In this document: piece after piece, positions 11,256-21,082 of the stretch | Numbering within the stretch: the first letter of the stretch is position 1 | Layout: each line of letters starts with the position of its first letter | Assembly: GCA_019787685.1 (NCBI GenBank) | Contig: JAHNUO010000064.1 | Coordinates: forward strand, 1 to 64,000 | DNA length: 64,000 bases | Source of the DNA: Chiua virens | Lineage: Eukaryota > Basidiomycota > Agaricomycetes > Boletales > Boletaceae | Direction: 5' to 3' | Program-made: the position numbers and the translations under genes | Notes under the pieces: model-generated | Seen by the model: only the letters and a program-made list of their open reading frames with translations | The model's database searches: none | What the model was told of the DNA's origin: nothing

Positions 11256-12295
11256 CTAATCCCACAATCTGCAGTATAGTGTCACCTGTTGTGCAGCATA
11301 ACTTGCATGGCCCAGTTGAGCACTGTGCAAACTGGCATGTTGCAATTCAACCCATGAATCTGACTTCATCTGAAAGACCATCACGGTCCATTGGAATTCA
11401 CATGATGTGAGCTCCAATTCCTCTGCCCAACGGTCCCACACCACCTTCACCCACAACCAGTTAACACAATAAACTATCCAATTGATCAGCACCTGTGATG
11501 TCTGCAAATTTCCGTAGACATACACTCAGACATCCAGTGGTCCCCATCAGTGTCCCTTGGAATGTCCATGGACCAAAACCAAGCAAGGTTCTCTTCATGA
11601 TGTCCACTACCATTTGGTTGAAGAACATTTGTGGTGACTTGCAAATCCTTGTCTTCAAGCTCACGGTATCTGTTCAGGATGTTCTGATCCACACCAAGGG
11701 AGAGCATTGCGGACCAAGATTTCTTATAAATTGTTGTATATTTGTGGAGAACGGTGTCGACTGATTTGACCTTTCCCCATGCGCAGCTGCAGGATACATT
11801 ACCACTTGCATGGCGAACATCATTGCAGAAAAGGATTGCCTTATCCACTAGGGCTAGGCAGATTGCATGAAGTGCGTCGTTTGCCTGACCCATCCGCAAT
11901 GACAACTCTTGATGTGCAAGGTCCCCAATCCTGTACTCCACGCATGCTGCATGACCCAAAGTTGACAGCAAAGGAAGGGTCAGTAAGGGTATTGGTGGGA
12001 TGCTAGAGTCTTTGACTACTTCATCCCCATCCACAGATTCAACATCAGAATCTTCTGCCTCATTCTCCACATCAATGAGAGCATCGCCAAGGAATCGAGG
12101 TGCATCAGACAAGAACTTCTGGATGCTCGGCGAGAGATGGTCCGCTCTGCAGGCCAGTGCCAGTCGAGATCTCTCCGTAGCATGTGTACCAACTGCTTTT
12201 GTATCTCTTCTCAGAATGATCATTGCTTCCTCAATTTGGAGCTCCTGTGACAACCAGGTGGGTGCTCCTTGCAACAGGACAGAATTTAGAAACAC
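11256..12295 (-). pseudogene. KDZ-type transposase, C-terminal remnant
   Basis: KDZ (Kyakuja-Dileera-Zisupton) transposases move large basidiomycete DNA transposons. The frame 12295-11486 carries the family's C-terminal helical region: the segments LSLRMGQANDALHAI, AWGKVKSVDTVL and ENLAWFWSMDIPRDTD. After a frame change near 11490-11525 the same protein continues as VWDRWAEELELTSCEFQW. The RNase H-like catalytic core that would lie upstream is absent, so this is a fragment. It lies between mariner T1 and the Plavaka-like remnant, on the opposite strand to the TET/JBP remnant. The call comes from remembered family sequence; a profile search would settle it. Confidence 0.7.
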
Positions 12296-12299
12296 TCCT

Positions 12300-12776
12300 G
12301 AGGTCTCTGGAATTGTATTTCACACCATGAGACTACCTTGTCTCCTACTCTCTCAACAAAGATTGATTTTTCTAGTCTCAGGAATGCTAGCTAAAAATAA
12401 GAATGTACCTGTCCCTGCCTATATTGAACCCTCTGAACATGATGGTAACAATTTATAAGCCTAATAAAATCAGCTAAGCGAATGGCATCACTATCTCCTC
12501 CTTCCTCTATTAACAATTATAGTATGTCACACCAAAGAAGCATTCTACAACCATGCTAGCATTTTCTAGGGGGTTTTCAAACCCTCAGAATCCATTGGTC
12601 ACACTCACAAGTCCCAGAAAAATACCCTTCATGTTGATCTTGCATCCATGCGTTAAACAGTCTTGTTTCATTTTTATCTCCACAACCTGACCACCGTTTT
12701 CCTTGATAAGGGGCTCAAAATAATCGCATCAATGGGCTCTTATTTATCATATACTTTTCAAACCATTCTGACTTTT
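12300..12776. other. No gene recognised
   Basis: This AT-richer stretch separates the KDZ and Plavaka-like remnants. Open frames in it are short and unconvincing, and I see no repeat ends or inverted repeats. Confidence 0.4.
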
Positions 12777-13200
12777 TCATTTTGAATCATAATTCCAGGA
12801 TGACCCTATAAGTGTGGATTTACCACTTACAAGCCTCTGTATGAGACTCAGATGTTTGTTTGTATTGTCCTTGTTGAGGGCCACTGCATGCACAAGTTTA
12901 GCAAACTTGAAGTCTGCAAGGGTGGCAAATGGGTGGCAAGGATGTTCCTCGAGAACAGGTGGAGCAGAATTGGCAGAATGCTGAAAAGCAGAAAATGAGT
13001 TGATGTCCGGCTGGCAGCCACTCTTTGGATGATATTCCATCTTGAAAGTATCAGGACGGATACTTGCTGCAGAGGGACCAAGAAGGGAGGTGATAGAGGG
13101 ACTGACAGGGTCAAGGTTACTTGGTCCCTCCTGAGGATCAGCCTCAGTGTGGGTATTTGAACCTGAACTATTGATGGCAGATCACATGCTTGTATCTGAC
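12777..13200 (-). pseudogene. Plavaka-like transposase, second part (downstream of T3)
   Basis: The minus-strand sequence shows a Pro/Ser-rich linker, then MEYHPKSG and, after about 30 residues, the block HPFATLADFKFAKLV followed by a helix ending LSLIQRL. This arrangement resembles the region between the zinc finger and the catalytic part of Plavaka-type (CACTA superfamily) transposases of Agaricomycetes. A GT donor follows at about 12836. The rest of the protein is not recognisable. The first part of the same gene lies at 16176-16680, on the far side of mariner T3. Confidence 0.5.
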
Positions 13201-13336
13201 ATTGAGCCTATTAAATATAATACCAAGATGATTTATTTACAGCCATTTGCATAAATAATGGCAGTCGTGCCAAATTGTGATCAATTAGGAAATCGTGTAC
13301 AGCATGTAAATGTAGCCCACATAGTCACCAACCAAC

Positions 13337-14409
13337 ATGCCAAATCATCGAATCACTCACGATGTGAAGCTTGTCGCAATCAGACTTCACGAACGAGGCC
13401 TCTTATGCCTTCAAGACATCCTGGAATGCTGTGATCTCTCAGAATGAATGTTTTATTGCATCCTCAAGCTCTGGCGGGAGACTGGAGACGTTACAAGTCA
13501 TAGGGCCTCAAATCTTCGTGGGCAACCCCGCATCCTCGACCGTGATGACATTGACTATGTGCTTGGTCTTGTCCGTGCCAGGCCAGAGTATTTTCTAGAT
13601 GAACTTCTTTCCCTTCTCACACACAATCGATTCATCTCCATCCATTTCTCCACCATCTTTCATGAGCTCGAACGTGCCAGTGTGAGTCGCAAGAAGCTTC
13701 AACATATTGCCAAGGAACGCAATGAAGATCTCCGGGCTGAATTTGTCTCTCGAATGGCCAAGTATGACCCAGAGCAAATTGGGTTCATTGACGAGACCTC
13801 AAAGGATGAATGGACCGTTTATCAGCGTTATGGATGGTCGTCCAAGGGACATCGTGCGAGTAGCAACCAGGTCTTTGTTCGTGGTAGTCGGGTCACTGTG
13901 GAGGCACTCCTCACACTCGATGGAATCACCTCTGTGACCATGGTCCAAGACTCGATGACACAAGCGGGATTCTTGGATTGGCTTGAGAACAACGTGGTAT
14001 GTTCTTTCATTATATTTCTTTCCTATCCATAGTAAAGACTTGTAGCTTCCTAAGTGTGAGGCCTACCCAGCACCCGGTCTCTGTGTTATCGTGATGGATA
14101 ACGCAAAAATTCATCATGGTGCAGACATCCTTGAACTTTTTGACAGATTTGGTATGTTTTTCGAGAGCCAACTGGGTCACGATATTCATTCTCCAATAAG
14201 GTGTTCGTCTCAAGTACCTTCCACCGTATTCACCAGACCTCAATCCAATTGAAGAGGCCTTCTCAAAGTTCAAACACTGGCTTCATCGCCATGACAACTA
14301 CTATGGGAGGACACACAATGAAGGGATCATGTGGGATGTGTATGAAGCCTTAGAGATCATCACATCAGACGATGCAGATGGTTACTACATTCATGCAGGG
14401 TACTTTTAG
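13337..14409 (+). pseudogene. T3 transposase (DD34E, three exons), one in-frame stop
   Basis: Exons 13337-13996, 14046-14151 and 14201-14409 are joined by two GT-AG introns of 49 nt each, giving 324 codons. An N-terminal helix-turn-helix precedes ILKLWRETGDV. The catalytic residues are Asp in GFIDETSKDEW, Asp in IVMDNAKIHH and Glu in DLNPIEEAFSKFK, the last pair 34 residues apart. The only defect I see is TGA at 13445-13447, between the first helices and ILKLW, probably from CGA (Arg). The introns and sequence set it apart from T1 and T2, so it belongs to a different mariner lineage. It may have been active recently. Confidence 0.88.
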
Positions 14410-14752
14410 CACACATTGTATGATTCCGACTCAGACATGATAGCATACACATGTAGTTGACAAGCAACAGGAATGAGTCACAAAGCCTACAGTTGGACAG
14501 ACCATCTCTCAGCCACATCACAAAGTGCTGCTATCTCACCAAACTCAAACCTCATCAACTTGAGCTCGGGTATAGTCACAAAGTGAAGAAGGGAAGAATT
14601 GGTGTACTTGTGTTCCGAAAATTTTGTGAGAATCTCTGCAAAGAGGTCGTATGTTTTACAGAAGTCGCCAAGAGGCAGATTCAGTCTGGGAGCACGTGTA
14701 GCTGGTAAGAGTCGATCACCAAGGTCGGATGGATCATTACGAGTTTAGGCTG

Positions 14753-16055
14753 TCACTGCCGCTTCGCCTGACATACAGTAGGACGAAAGAGACTGAGAAC
14801 TTTGTTTCCAATGCTAAAGTTGAAAACAGGAGCCGGGGTCGCTGACTTTGCGGCTTGTGCATCCCGACAGCGCTGAAGAATAGGACTGAGATCGTTGCTT
14901 AGTAGCTTGTTGAATAGCTTGTTATTGGGTGGTTTCTCAATCGTCGTGATCACATCGTCATTTTTGCACTAATTTTCCGAGTCTTATCAGATTTTCAATC
15001 ACTCAGGTATAAATCACTCACAAGAGCGAATGCCCAACAATCGAAGTGGTCAGGACTGAGGGGATGGTGTTCTTCAGTCTTCAGATCCACGTAGCAATGT
15101 GGATGCGGACATGCTGAGTCAGGTTTCTTACAGACCCAGCGCTCATGGAGGACCTTGATATGCTGTATTCTTTTCTCATTGTGCGGTAATACAGCATTGG
15201 CCTCGCCCTACCAGTATCATCAGCGGTTATATGGGGAGTAAAAATGTTGGGACAACTCGTTTCTTTGTTTTCTTCTTTGCTGTTTCTGGGTCTTCGTTCT
15301 CATCATTCAAACCCGCAGCTTGACCAGACTTCTCCTTCTCAAATATGACAAGGTTGATCGATGGGTTTTTGATTGTCAATTCTTTTGCTCACTTGATCAT
15401 ACTTTCAAATTCTGTTGCGTTTGAAAGTGAAAACCCTGGCTTCGGCAGAATTTGAGGTATGTAGAATGAGACATCGCAATCGTTGTAATCGAGGTACTTT
15501 GGCTCCAGGACCATCATGATCTGGGAGAGAATTTGTGCTTTCAATGTGTCCCAAGGTTCGTGGAGACTGAAGTCGAATTCAATGTTCTTTGAGTGCCGCT
15601 TTGCCTTTGATTTCTTCATTTCGACCGCAGAAGTGATGAGAGCAATACAGGTCACTTTTTTGACTACAGGAGCCTGAACCTCAGGCTCGGTCACTGACTT
15701 TGGATCTAGTAGCAGAATAGTCAGTAAGATCGCTGGACCATTGTGTACTTATGAAAGCATGGCACATATATGCACCTATATCATCCTTGCGCTTGCACTT
15801 CTTGCCAATAGTAGCATCCACAGGAAGGTTGCCTTGTTTGTTCTTTTGCTCCCGAGATTCTTCTTTATCACCGAGCCAATCGTCCTTGTCATTGAGATTG
15901 TTGTCGGTCAGGTCTGCATCTGAGATTTGGGTGCTACTAGCAAGATCATCTTCAGAGTCGGAGGGAACTGATATCTCATCGTCGGCCACCTCGAGGAACT
16001 TGATCTTTCTTCTTTTGCCCCCAGACAGACAGAGGGTGATAGATTTTTCCACCAT
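14753..16055 (-). pseudogene. T3 passenger gene, unknown function
   Basis: The gene lies inside the T3 inverted repeats and converges on the transposase. From the Met at 16055 (MVEKSITLCL) an acidic, Lys-rich segment runs to an intron at about 15711-15778 (GT-AG). The next segment, EPWDTLKAQILSQIM, runs to a TGA at 15389-15391 that is either a stop or an unrecognised splice. A Cys/His block follows (ERWVCKKPDSACPHPHCYVD, then HFDCWAFAL). A 53-nt intron then joins the last exon (IEKPPNNKLFNKLL), ending with TGA at 14753-14755. The Cys/His block reminds me of uncharacterised multi-copy Agaricomycete proteins, but I cannot name a function. Confidence 0.6.
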
Positions 16056-16175
16056 TTGAGTGTATCGTAGTGCTAAAGCCAAGACACAACACAAATTCTA
16101 GCTAATCACCGATTTCCTAATTGATCACAATTTGGCGTGACTGCCATTATTTATGCAAATGGCTGTAGTTGGGGA

Positions 16176-16680
16176 TCAACAATTAAGCATGATAGGAAAG
16201 ATATGTCGACAAGACTTATGCGTCCACATTGATATATCCCCATAATCATCAGCAATGTGGTCATTCAGAACAAAGTTAAACACAGGTCCAGGTTCGGTGT
16301 TGTCATCTGGCACAGCAGCATATGAAGTAGATGTTGTGGTCAAATCACTGGTATGCACACCTTGAGGCTCGAAAGGTCCTACGGATGTGGACCTGGCTTG
16401 CTTGAGCACTTTGCGTTGACAGTGCTTTTCCTTACAGCATTGCTCTGACATAGATCAAAAGTCTAAATTGAGAGGTTGTAATGAATTTAGAACATGTACT
16501 TTTGAGGCAATTTGCCTCCTGGGTCATGGCCTCATCTACAGCATTGGCAAACAGTTCATTCTGCCTTTCTTTTTCTTTCTTAGCAGTGCAGCTGTTTTGA
16601 AGTGACTTGAATCCATGAGCAAGGCATGATTTTTGGCAATATTTGCAGACAACCTTTTTGCTGCAAGCACCCACCGACTG
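16176..16680 (-). pseudogene. Plavaka-like transposase, N-terminal part (upstream of T3)
   Basis: A Cys/His cluster near the start (VCKYCQKSCLAHGFKSL ... C) resembles the N-terminal zinc finger of Plavaka-type transposases. After a charged helix and an intron near 16440-16500 the sequence continues with a Thr/Ser-rich linker. It stops at the T3 insertion at 16165 and resumes at about 13200 on the same strand. No catalytic residues are visible in either part. The assignment depends on layout and remembered similarity. Confidence 0.4.
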
Positions 16681-16689
16681 GGTATATTT

Positions 16690-17165
16690 TCATTTCTCTG
16701 GCAGCATAATAGAAGGAGAAATATGAGAGGAAGAAAGTAGGGAGGCAGTAGTATAAAGAGATCAATATGGTTACATCTTGGCTTACCATGTCAGAACCCC
16801 TGGGAACTTGCCAAGTGTGTTACAAAACTGATGAGATTGATTATGTACGTTGCAATTGGTTCAGATCAACAAACCCCTCATTTCAACAAAGATCACACAA
16901 TTGAGAGTCAGATCACATGTTGTTGCAATTTCATTCATAACTGAGTTACAATCAATCCAAATATGGAAGCCTTGAAACCATTTGAACTGATCTTGTTTCA
17001 GCATAATAGAAACATTGATGTTGAGGGACAGGTTGAATGATTCCATACTCCATCCCCTCACACATTTGTGACAATGTTTACTCATAATGCCTCCTAGAAA
17101 GAATACAAAGGCTGCCACAACATCTGATAAAGTAATATGCCATTTCATTTCACAATGTATTACTC
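16690..17165. other. No gene recognised
   Basis: Only weak open frames are present. The minus-strand frame at 16861-17148 has hydrophobic stretches but no motif. It may contain the 5' exons of the plus-strand gene that follows, but I cannot join them with confidence. Confidence 0.3.
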
Positions 17166-17428
17166 ACTTGAAGATACCAGCAGAAGGCTGCAGATGACTT
17201 TGTGCTTGACCAAAGCTCCTCTAATGCCACTGGTGTTGGTCTGAAAGTCACTGTAAACAAAAAGAAACAAGCTGCCTTGGACAAGGCATTCATAGGGTAT
17301 GCAAAATGGGATTTCTTGATGAATCCTGTCAGGTTTGGCACCTGGAATTCAAGAGAGCTCAACCAATCTGAAGTGAAGTGAATTCATGACAGCTATGAAG
17401 AAGATGACTGCAATCAAAGTCTATCTTA

Positions 17429-19037
17429 CAGTGGCTCAAACAACTGTCCCAATGTTTGCATGTTTTTCACTAAATGCAACAAAACGCGGTAACCACTAAA
17501 CATTACCCAAATCTGTGGGTGTATGAAATATAGTGCTTACTCTTGGCTTTCTATTGGATCAAGGGTCAAAGAATTTGAATAAGAGTTGATGAAATGGCAT
17601 TCATTTCAAAATGCTCACTCATTGGGACAGTTTTTTGACTTTATACAAATATAGGTATTTAGTACTTGGTATGACCCCCTTTGGCCTTGATAACTGCTTT
17701 AAGCCTTCTAGGCATGCTTTCTATCCAATTCTGACACTCTTCTGCAGAAATCTTCCCCCACTCCTCTACTAATCTCTCCCATAGTTGATGAACTCCTTTA
17801 GGAGCACTTTCATAAGCTGAAAGGCATCTCTTGAGGTGATTCCAGGTATGTTCAATAGGACTGAGGTCTGGAGACTGTGCAGGCCAATCCAAAAGCCTAA
17901 TCCCTTGGTCATCAAACCAAGTCTGAGCTCTTTTAGAGGTATGCTTGGGATCATTATCTTGTTGAAAGATAATGTCATCTTCTGGAATTCCAGATTCCTC
18001 CATGCTTTCCAGCAATCCCTGCTCCAAGATTCTCACATACTGTTCAGCATCCATCCTTCCCTCCACCTCACTCAAAACTCCCACCCCATTGCATCCTATA
18101 CAGCCCCATACCATCAATGAACCTCCTCCATGCTTGACTGTACCTTTGACCTCTCTAGAAATCAACCCTTCCCCTGCCTTTTTCCACACATACTCTTGCC
18201 CATCTGACCCAATCCTATTAATCTTGGTCTCATCTGACCATATAACCCTCTTCCAATCCTCTACAGTCCAATGTTGATACTTGAGAGCAAAGGCTAACCT
18301 TCTTTGCTTGTGACTCTTGGAAAGAAGAGGTTTTTTCTTCTTCACTACAGCTTTCAAGGAGGCTTCCTTGAGGGTATTCCTGACTGTCTGAGTGCAGACA
18401 GGAGTGTCAATAATAGTATTGATAAATTTGGTGGCCTCAACAGCATTTTTGGCTTTGCCAGTGATGATCTGTTGTACAATAGCCCTCTTGTTGGTAGATG
18501 AAAGTTTTGAAGAGCGACCACCAAGATGTCTAGTCTTGTCTGGCTGGATTTCCTGAAGAACCCTAGACACTGTAGACTTGCCTAGACCAGTTTGAGAGGC
18601 TATTTTCCTAGAGGAAAGGCCAAGAGAAAGGAGAGAGATGATGTTGTCCCTTTGAGAGCTAGAGATAGGTTTCATGACAATGGTGGGAAAATTATCATGA
18701 GATGGTAGGGTTTATATAGTGCTAGCTGATGACAGTTACATAAAGATAACATAACAGAACCATTGTCATGCTTATGTAAGTACTTTACAGCATGCTAGGG
18801 CCCAACATATGTAATCCAAACTTAAAGTCAAAAAACTGTCCCAATGAGTGAGCATTTTGAAATGAATGCCATTTCATCAAATCTTATTCAAATTCTTTGA
18901 CCCTTGATCCAATAGAAAGCCAAGAGTAAGCACTATATTTCATACACCCACATATTTGGGTAATGCTTAGTGGTTACCGCGTTTTGTTGCATTTAGTGAA
19001 AAACATGCAAACATTGGGACAGTTGTTTGAGCCACTG
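17429..19037 (-). mobile_element. T2: Tc1/mariner element with 215-bp inverted ends
   Basis: Left (17429-17643) and right (18823-19037) inverted repeats are 215 bp each and nearly identical over their length. The outer ends read CAGTGGCTCAAACAACTGTC. TA flanks both sides (17427-17428 and 19038-19039). Each inverted repeat carries the motif ACTGTCCCAATG at its outer end and again, inverted, at its inner end (TTGGGACAGTTTTTTGAC). The element is 1609 bp with one intact transposase ORF, and it interrupts an unknown gene. Confidence 0.95.
17659..18675 (-). CDS. T2 transposase, DD34E, intact
   Basis: This 338-residue open frame lies between the two inverted repeats and encodes a Tc1/mariner transposase that would cut and rejoin the element at TA sites. 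It has an N-terminal helix-turn-helix (LGLSSRKIASQTGLGKSTV, about residues 18-36) and a second DNA-binding domain up to about residue 100. The catalytic motifs are VIWSDETKIN, FQQDNDPKHT and SPIEHTWNHLK, with exactly 34 residues between the second Asp and Glu. There is no stop, frameshift or missing key residue. It is the length expected for the family. It is a paralogue of the T1 transposase, whose two stops are absent here. Of all transposases in the window, only this one looks able to work. Confidence 0.96.
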   Translation of the reverse strand: MKPISSSQRDNIISLLSLGLSSRKIASQTGLGKSTVSRVLQEIQPDKTRHLGGRSSKLSSTNKRAIVQQIITGKAKNAVEATKFINTIIDTPVCTQTVRNTLKEASLKAVVKKKKPLLSKSHKQRRLAFALKYQHWTVEDWKRVIWSDETKINRIGSDGQEYVWKKAGEGLISREVKGTVKHGGGSLMVWGCIGCNGVGVLSEVEGRMDAEQYVRILEQGLLESMEESGIPEDDIIFQQDNDPKHTSKRAQTWFDDQGIRLLDWPAQSPDLSPIEHTWNHLKRCLSAYESAPKGVHQLWERLVEEWGKISAEECQNWIESMPRRLKAVIKAKGGHTKY

Positions 19038-19249
19038 TATGTATCCCCATCATTGTCAAAAGGGGGTACAGTACAATACTGAATTCCTGATAGATGAAAA
19101 TAATCTTCACACACTAGAGCTTGTGCCCAATGTTCCATTGACATACAAGATATGTGCTGCAAGTGGTCAACATTGCATGGTGGCACCCCAGAGATGGGTC
19201 TATGAAAAAAAAATGAAACTCAAAGCTTTCATGAAGGAGGTGCAGCACA

Positions 19250-19860
19250 CAGTGTTTTAAAGTCCAGTCCGGTCCGGTTTTCCACGGTCCAAATGAGGCA
19301 ACTGGACTAAGACTGGTCCTAGAAAGGTCCTGGACCATTGCAACCACAACTGGATCAAAAAGAAACCAGTCCAAAATGGTCTTTTGATCAGTTGCAATCA
19401 GTTGCAACTGGTTTTGTGTGCAACCGGTCTTTTTACCCCTTTTCCGTGGAAATCATGATTAGTCATGGTAAAATGAAATATACTATGGACCCCTGGCCAC
19501 CTACTGAACCTTGGAACATAAGATTTGGCTCACAGGATCAAAAGATATGGTCATTTCCGGGTGGCATGTCAGTCAGAGGCGGTCTCAACTCGGTTTTTGT
19601 TGTAAGAATTCAAATAAAATACCTAAAGTTCTGAGAATATTGTGGGAAGTACCCATGGATAGGAGCTAGAGACCGGTTTACTGAAAGACCAGTTGTGACC
19701 AGTCTTTGACTGGTCTTTTATTTTTTCAAAATCAAGGCAACTGGCAACTGGACTGGTCAGCAACTGGATGCAACTGCAACTGCCATCCAGTTGCCTACTA
19801 GTCCAGTCTGGTCCAGTTGCCAATCTTTTGAGCAGTCCTAGACTGGACTTTGAAACACTA
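19250..19860 (+). mobile_element. MITE family M1, copy A (hAT-like)
   Basis: This 611-bp non-coding element has ends CAGTGTTTTAAAGTCC ... GGACTTTGAAACACTA that form a 15-16-bp inverted repeat. It is flanked by GCAGCACA (19242-19249) and GCAACACA (19861-19868), an 8-bp duplication with one mismatch. Eight-bp duplications and CAGTG/TAGTG ends are hAT-superfamily traits. Both ends are dense in CAACTGG- and GGTCCAG-type subterminal repeats. It disrupts a reading frame of the unknown gene at 17175-20531. Confidence 0.85.
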
Positions 19861-20603
19861 GCAACACATCAAGAAGGTGATACAAGAAGAGCTCGGTGAG
19901 GACAAGATATCCCATTACAACACCATGATTAAACTGGAACTGGACACTCTGACAGCGATCCTGAAGAATGAGGGGTATTGAGGTGTTGTGACTTATAATG
20001 CAGGTGTGCTCTTGTGGACACTTTCTATTCTTCTCTGCGACATTGATCACTCTTGATTCACAAGACCTGTCTTCAAGCTGCTCTGGCAGTTGTGTTTCAT
20101 ATAAAATGTTCTCTTTTCTTGAATCTCTTCTTGGCTATGTGTAATTCTTAATGTCCAACAGCTTTCATATCATCACATATGGATACTCAAATACTGTGAG
20201 TGCTGAGTCACTGAACTACCTGTCTACACATCAATGCATCCATGTTTACAAGGAAACACCCAAAGAAAGCCTGATCCAGAAATATGAAGAAATGATGGCA
20301 AACCTGAATCCCAAGAAGTGCAAGCCTGAATCTCCTGCAATGGTGACAGGAAGTCAATACAAGCAATGGGTGCTTTTGTGGCAAAGCTATGTTTACAAAC
20401 CCCTTGGTTATCTCATAGATCTTGGAGTGTATGTACTTGTGCACACAAAGTCTTTCAAATTGACATTTTTTAATGATAATATGATGTTGTCATATAGTGG
20501 GGTAAGTCAGTTCTCCTTGCTAACAATCTAGCAACATGATTCTTTTGTCCAACTGTGTAGATTCTCACTGTTACATGATCCTGGTTTCCGAGGAGCTTGT
20601 TGA

Positions 20604-20956
20604 TAATTTAGAACTTTAGCTCCTATCTATGAGTACCTCCCACAATATGTTCAGAATTTTAGGTATTTTATTTGAATGTCTACAACAAAAACCAAGTTGA
20701 GACCCCCTCTAACTGATATGCTACCCAGAAATAGCCATATCTTTTGATCCTGTGATCCACATCTTATGATACAAGGGTCAGTAGGTAGCCATGGGTCCAT
20801 AGCAGATTTTAGAAAAGGGGTCAAAAGACCGGTTTTGCACAAAACTAGTTGCAACCAGTTGCAACTGATCAAAAGACCATTTTGGACCAGTTTTTTTCAG
20901 TCCAGTTGCCTCATTTGGACTGTGGAAAACTAGACTGGACTGGACTTTAAAACAAT
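20604..20956 (-). mobile_element. MITE M1, copy B, truncated
   Basis: The sequence matches copy A in reverse orientation from the middle block to the end TTTAAAACAATA. The outer 250 or so bases of the other end are missing. No target duplication can be recognised. Confidence 0.75.
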
Positions 20957-21040
20957 ACTGACACCCTATTTCATATAGCCTTGTCCTTCCACTTCCCTGT
21001 CTCTGTGTAACATATGTCATCTCTGTTCTATTTCTCACTG

Positions 21041-21063
21041 TGAGTGTGAGTGTGAGTGTGACC
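21041..21063. repeat. GTGAGT microsatellite
   Basis: Short tandem GAGTGT units. It is of note only because it sits just downstream of the first multi-exon gene. Confidence 0.7.
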
Positions 21064-21082
21064 TCTATGCTATGTCTTTTTA

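Larger units (their letters stand above)
13240..16165 (+). mobile_element. T3: two-gene Tc1/mariner element
   Basis: Inverted repeats of 56 bp with two mismatches lie at 13240-13295 and 16110-16165 (outer ends CAGCCATTTGCATAAATAAT). TA flanks both sides (13238-13239 and 16166-16167). At 2926 bp the element is about twice the usual mariner length. It holds a plus-strand transposase and, tail to tail with it, a second minus-strand gene with introns. It interrupts a Plavaka-like gene, of which parts are found on both sides. Confidence 0.9.
17175..20531 (+). pseudogene. Unknown gene split by mariner T2 and by a MITE
   Basis: Coding pieces on the plus strand lie at about 17175-17385 (ADDFVLDQSSSNATGVGL ...), 17386-17426 plus 19040-19249, 19861-19979 and 20151-20531. 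Removing T2 with one TA, and MITE copy A with one copy of its 8-bp duplication, restores continuous frames at both junctions (IKVYLMYPHHCQKG and EVQHIKKVIQEELG). A stop or frameshift near 17386 shows it was already decaying or has an intron there. The later piece contains VYKETPKESLIQKYEEMMA and looks helical. I recognise no domain. It could be the accessory ORF of a larger transposon. Confidence 0.5.

Noticed and set aside
19450..19634. Short open frames inside the M1 MITEs (IRFGSQDQKIW ...) as a conserved small protein
   Set aside because: They appear in several copies only because the element is repeated; they lack a common start and stop and tolerate frame-breaking differences.
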